This document shows positions 59,362 through 64,000 of a stretch of DNA of 64,000 nucleotides, piece by piece. Both the position numbers and the translations under genes were made by a program. Positions within the stretch are counted from its first letter, which is position 1. Every line of letters starts with the position of its first letter. The notes under the pieces were generated by a model that made no database searches, was not told the DNA's origin, and saw only the letters and a list, made by a program, of their open reading frames with translations. Source of the DNA: Rosenbergiella epipactidis (GTDB taxonomy: Bacteria; Pseudomonadota; Gammaproteobacteria; Enterobacterales; Enterobacteriaceae); assembly GCF_018494055.1 (NCBI RefSeq), contig NZ_JABBFQ010000001.1:62001-126000 (forward strand), written 5' to 3'.

Positions 59362-60504
59362 TTACTCGTCCCCTTCCTCTTCTTCCTCTCCGGCGAAATG
59401 CCAATAGCCAGCATTGATTAAGCCTGTCAGCTGGGTCAGCACATTCTGCTGTTCAATCACAGAAAGTAATTGCTCCGAGTCGATTTCGGTTGTCGCGGCT
59501 AATAGATGCAAGAAGTCAGGCGCTACGCGACTAAACCGTTCGCCATTGATAAAAGTATGGGAGGCCAGCTGTAATACCTTTAAGCCACCGATACGCTGGA
59601 GCGGTGTGCCTTCCTGCAACGCGTTACGCACTTCATCTTCTTGGTAAGCGGGTTGTGGTGGAGCAATATCCAGCTCATGGCGTGACTGTGAGAGAAACTC
59701 ACCTAACCATGGGGTGAAATCCCCTGAATTAACTAATTCGTTCATCATGGCGCGTAAGTTATCCACCTCTTCAGGTAAGACTGACGCCGCATCACCGCGT
59801 AGGGTTAACCCAGGATCTTGATAACGACGACTGCCAAGCTCTTGCGCTAAGACATAATCGGCGAAGCCACTGAGTAACTCTTTACCCGATGGCGCACGAA
59901 AACCGACCGAATAGTTAAGCGAGTTTTCTAATGAGTAGCCTTCATGGGGGAATCCGGGCGGGATATAGACCAAGTCACCCGGTTCGAGGACTTCATCGAT
60001 AATCGCTTCAAAGGGGGCCACTTGCAGCAGATCGGGATGAGGAGAGTGCTGAGCCACCACATCATTATTACCGACTCGCCAGCGGCGACGTCCTGTACCT
60101 TGAATAATAAAGACATCGTATTGATCGAGGTGCGGCCCAACGCCACCGTCTGGCACCGAGAAGGAGATCATCAAATCATCCATTCGCCAATCAGAGAGGG
60201 CGCGGAACGGCTGCATCAACTCAGCCGCGGCAGGGTGCCAGTGATTAACGGCTTGAACCAATAACGACCAGTGGCTTTCAGTCAGATGGTCGAAATCTTG
60301 AAAGGGGCCATGGGCGACTTGCCAGCCTTCAGCTGTTTGACTGACCAATCGACTATCCACTTCATTTTCCATCGCCAGTCCAGCGAGTTCATCGGGACTG
60401 ATTGGATCCTGGAAATCAGCAAACGCTTGGCGGATAACGACTGGCTTTTTCTGCCAGTAGGTTGCAAGAAATGTAGGCCAGTCAATGGCAAGTTCGAAAG
60501 ACAT
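59362..60504 (-). CDS. roxA: Ribosomal protein uL16 arginine hydroxylase RoxA (YcfD)
   Basis: JmjC-type 2-oxoglutarate/Fe(II) oxygenase hydroxylating Arg81 of L16. 380 residues. Iron ligands His125, Asp127 (GPHLDQYD) and His187 (FPHEGY) have E. coli numbering; the C-terminal winged-helix domain ends in an acidic tail (EEEEEGDE). ATG 60504 with GAGGG; the 39 extra upstream codons are not family sequence. Confidence 0.95.
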   Translation of the reverse strand: MSFELAIDWPTFLATYWQKKPVVIRQAFADFQDPISPDELAGLAMENEVDSRLVSQTAEGWQVAHGPFQDFDHLTESHWSLLVQAVNHWHPAAAELMQPFRALSDWRMDDLMISFSVPDGGVGPHLDQYDVFIIQGTGRRRWRVGNNDVVAQHSPHPDLLQVAPFEAIIDEVLEPGDLVYIPPGFPHEGYSLENSLNYSVGFRAPSGKELLSGFADYVLAQELGSRRYQDPGLTLRGDAASVLPEEVDNLRAMMNELVNSGDFTPWLGEFLSQSRHELDIAPPQPAYQEDEVRNALQEGTPLQRIGGLKVLQLASHTFINGERFSRVAPDFLHLLAATTEIDSEQLLSVIEQQNVLTQLTGLINAGYWHFAGEEEEEGDE

Positions 60505-60572
60505 AATACCCTCAAAGAGTGAGAAAAACTGGCGAGAGTATAGCAGTGTGACAAGAAGAATGAGACAGGAAA

Positions 60573-62039
60573 TCAAACCATCTGATCGGCGAAAACAATT
60601 TCCATTCGTGCGCCGCCCCAATGGCTGCGCGAAACCCGTATCTCGCCTGCGTAATTTTCGACAATCTCACGTGCTAAGGACAGACCGATACCTTGACCTG
60701 GGCGAAGGGTATCGACGCGATGCCCACGCTGAAAAATCATCTCATGTCGCGCCGCAGGAATTCCTGGGCCATCGTCATCAATCGTTAAGGTCAGCGTGCT
60801 GTCATCCTGTCTTGCACTAATATGAATAAATTCCAGACAATATTTACAGGCATTATCCAACACATTACCCATCACCTCGACTAAATCATCGCGATTTCCA
60901 CAGAAGGTGAGTTCGGGTGACAGATCGACAGTGATATCCACCCCTTTGTTTTGATAAACCTTATTGAGCGCGGAGCATAAACCATCTATTAAAGGGGCGA
61001 CGGCGTGTATTTCACGGTTCAGTAGATTATTTTCAGCCTGCAAGCTGGCGCGGTGCAAATAATAACCCACTTGTTGCGAAATACGGCTGATTTGCTCGAG
61101 CATCAAGGGTTCTGCTTCTTCGATCGGCATCGGTTTTGCACCCCGCAGAGATCGTAAGGTACTTTGCAACACCGCCAAAGGCGTCTTGAGGCTATGCGTC
61201 AGATCGGAGAGGGTGGTGTGGTAGCGACTGCTACGCTTACGTTCACTCTTCAATAGCAGGTTTAGGTTACTGACCAAGCCTTTAAGCTCTTTCGGCGGGG
61301 AATCGCCTAACGACTCTCGCTGTCCAGATTCTAGGGCTTTTAATTCTGCCGACAGCTGGCCGATAGGTTTTAGGCTCCAGCGAGCAGCGAGCCACAGCAA
61401 GGGAATGACTAATAAGAAGTTTGCGGCTAACACATAATTAAACCAAGACCAGACCAGTTCACTGTGCTGCAGCTCTTGCGGAATAGAGTCCACCACCACA
61501 ATGGTCAGGGCAGGCAGTGTTGCCGTAGCATCGTAGCGACTGACGGCCACCGAGTGAGTAAAAGTATCATCGCTATCTAGCTCGGCAATTTTTTTCTGTG
61601 CCTTACGGTTGTTGCCGATCGCCGCGACGCTGACTTTATTACTGGCGTCGATCTCGTAAAAATTATTGGTTTGCAGCCAGCTTTTAGCGATGCTGCGACG
61701 GATCTCCGGGACATCTCGTAATTGCCAGAGCAACCGTCCGTGCTCATCGTAGATATAGACAAGCGTAGGAAAATTGAGCTTTAAGCTATCCGGGCGGTCG
61801 ATCACCAGTTTATTATCCCGCCACTGGGCGAGGGTGAAGAACAGATTGCTCTCGCCCCGCATTACTTGATAGGTATTTTTATCGAAGCTGATGACATAGC
61901 CAATCACCGCGACGATACCGTAACAGAGTGAGATAATCAGTACTAACGCTGAGGCAGCGAGTAAAAAACGGCCGCGTAAAGAGAGTGGCGATAGCGAAAA
62001 TTTATTACGCCGCGGTGGCGCAGTGGCGCTATGGGGCAT
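60573..62039 (-). CDS. phoQ: Sensor histidine kinase PhoQ
   Basis: Inner-membrane sensor of low Mg2+, acid and cationic peptides; phosphorylates PhoP. 488 residues: TM1 (about 26-50), periplasmic PAS-like domain, TM2 (about 196-219, with the polar Asn207), HAMP, His282 in [10 protein letters not shown], ATPase boxes ([26 protein letters not shown]). The acidic metal-binding patch is shortened to ELDSDD (153-158) compared with E. coli. Overlaps phoP by 11 bases. Confidence 0.95.
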   Translation of the reverse strand: MPHSATAPPRRNKFSLSPLSLRGRFLLAASALVLIISLCYGIVAVIGYVISFDKNTYQVMRGESNLFFTLAQWRDNKLVIDRPDSLKLNFPTLVYIYDEHGRLLWQLRDVPEIRRSIAKSWLQTNNFYEIDASNKVSVAAIGNNRKAQKKIAELDSDDTFTHSVAVSRYDATATLPALTIVVVDSIPQELQHSELVWSWFNYVLAANFLLVIPLLWLAARWSLKPIGQLSAELKALESGQRESLGDSPPKELKGLVSNLNLLLKSERKRSSRYHTTLSDLTHSLKTPLAVLQSTLRSLRGAKPMPIEEAEPLMLEQISRISQQVGYYLHRASLQAENNLLNREIHAVAPLIDGLCSALNKVYQNKGVDITVDLSPELTFCGNRDDLVEVMGNVLDNACKYCLEFIHISARQDDSTLTLTIDDDGPGIPAARHEMIFQRGHRVDTLRPGQGIGLSLAREIVENYAGEIRVSRSHWGGARMEIVFADQMV

Positions 62040-62700
62040 CGAAACGGTATCCTAAGCCTCTTAGGGTGGTGATAACGTCGTGTGGATAATGCTGCTGGAT
62101 TTTTTTGCGTAAGCGGCCCATCAGTACATCAATGGTATGGCCTTCGCGCAGATCGGCATCGGGATAGAGCTGTAACATTAATGACTCTTTACTGATTACT
62201 TTACCCGCATTGATCATTAAGGTCTCGACGATGGTGTATTCAAAGGTGGTCAGTTTTACCGGATGCTGGTCGATGGCCAACTCTTTGCGAGAAAGATCGA
62301 TATGAAAGGGGGCGAAATGAATCACTTGCGAGGCATGGCCAGCGGTACGGCGCAGTAAGGCTTGTAACCGAGCGGCGACCTCTTCGATATGAAAGGGTTT
62401 GGTAACGTAATCATCTGCGCCTGCTTGCAGAGCGGCCACTTTCGATTGCCAACCTTCGCGAGCGGTAAGCACTAAAATAGGTTGCTTAATCTCTTGCGCC
62501 CGCCAGCGCTGAATAAGGCTCATCCCATCTTCGTCAGGCAGGCCGAGATCCACTAACGCCACATCTGGAGCGTACTCATTGAGGAAATAGTCTGCCTCAT
62601 TGGCATCTTCTGCCGCATCGACCTGATGGCCCATTTCACGAAGCTGAACGGCTAAATGGTGCCGCAATAACGGATTATCTTCGACCACTAACACGCGCAT
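62029..62700 (-). CDS. phoP: Response regulator PhoP
   Basis: OmpR-family activator of Mg2+-starvation and antimicrobial-peptide genes. 223 residues as in E. coli; phospho-acceptor Asp51 ([11 protein letters not shown]), Lys101, winged helix ending [16 protein letters not shown] 62700 chosen by family start MRVLVVEDN; the longer frame crosses the promoter. A PhoP box lies upstream, so it is autoregulated. Confidence 0.97.
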   Translation of the reverse strand: MRVLVVEDNPLLRHHLAVQLREMGHQVDAAEDANEADYFLNEYAPDVALVDLGLPDEDGMSLIQRWRAQEIKQPILVLTAREGWQSKVAALQAGADDYVTKPFHIEEVAARLQALLRRTAGHASQVIHFAPFHIDLSRKELAIDQHPVKLTTFEYTIVETLMINAGKVISKESLMLQLYPDADLREGHTIDVLMGRLRKKIQQHYPHDVITTLRGLGYRFDAP

Positions 62701-62732
62701 CTGCACACCCTCTCTGTATTCAATAACCCACA

Positions 62733-62767
62733 AGAGTAACACTCAGGGTCTAAACGGGGACTTAACG
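62733..62767 (-). promoter_or_regulatory. PhoP box and promoter of phoPQ
   Basis: Minus-strand CGTTAA (62767-62762), 5 bases, CGTTTA (62756-62751), i.e. the (G/T)GTTTA-N5-(G/T)GTTTA direct repeat, then 12 bases to a -10-like TACTCT (62738-62733). Box-to--10 spacing matches PhoP-activated promoters. Confidence 0.72.
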
Positions 62768-62800
62768 CCAGCCAAAAAATGGTGAGAAGTCCCCAGCCGA

Positions 62801-64000
<1,200 letters not shown>

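Overview
The window is a stretch of a gammaproteobacterial chromosome from the order Enterobacterales. Gene order and protein similarity follow the Escherichia coli 23-25 min region (mdoH to purB) almost gene for gene. Several accessory features (a membrane-bound gluconate/ketogluconate-dehydrogenase-type operon, a Tat-exported AcpA-type phosphatase, many missing E. coli genes) suggest an Erwiniaceae-like plant- or insect-associated lineage such as Pantoea, Tatumella or Rosenbergiella. The genus is an inference from memory, not from a search. No rRNA, tRNA, CRISPR array, insertion sequence, phage or attachment site was seen.

Layout. 1-4128: periplasmic glucan synthase (opgH, 5' truncated by the window), yceK, msyB, trhO. 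4172-8555: Tat phosphatase, solA, bssS, pyrC. 8832-15027: accessory block, with a zinc alcohol dehydrogenase divergent from an HxlR regulator, an SDR oxidoreductase, and a three-gene membrane dehydrogenase (Tat gamma subunit, FAD/GMC subunit, triheme cytochrome c). 15320-18920: yceB, grxB, rimJ, murJ. 18923-30302: the complete flgN-M-A / flgBCDEFGHIJ / flgKL rod-hook-ring locus, with sigma-28 promoters before flgM and flgK. 30353-36263: rne with a long leader, rluC, yceF, yceD-rpmF. 36290-43562: the fatty-acid cluster plsX-fabHDG-acpP-fabF, then pabC and mltG. 43552-49209: tmk-holB-tatD, hinT, ycfL-lpoB-thiK-nagZ. 49448-55020: ndh, ycfJ, mfd. 55293-59323: lolCDE and cobB. 59362-64000: roxA, phoPQ and purB (5' end outside the window).

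Functional themes: envelope building (opgH, murJ, mltG, lpoB, nagZ, lolCDE), flagellar assembly, fatty-acid synthesis, RNA and translation housekeeping (rne, rluC, rpmF, roxA, trhO, rimJ), and periplasmic sugar-acid oxidation. Regulatory sites that can be read directly include two FliA promoters, a perfect FNR site before ndh, a PhoP box before phoP, a PurR-type operator inside purB, a start-site/hairpin leader before pyrC, an HxlR-type palindrome and a lac-operator-like sequence at the membrane dehydrogenase promoter.

No wholly new multi-gene system was found. The most unusual points are the lac-operator-like element, the absence of ptsG from its usual slot next to an acquired oxidative sugar operon, a near-leaderless promoter for yceD-rpmF, a nine-codon mini-ORF with a strong ribosome-binding site before lolC, a 20-bp palindrome between flgG and flgH, and structured non-coding DNA upstream of pyrC.
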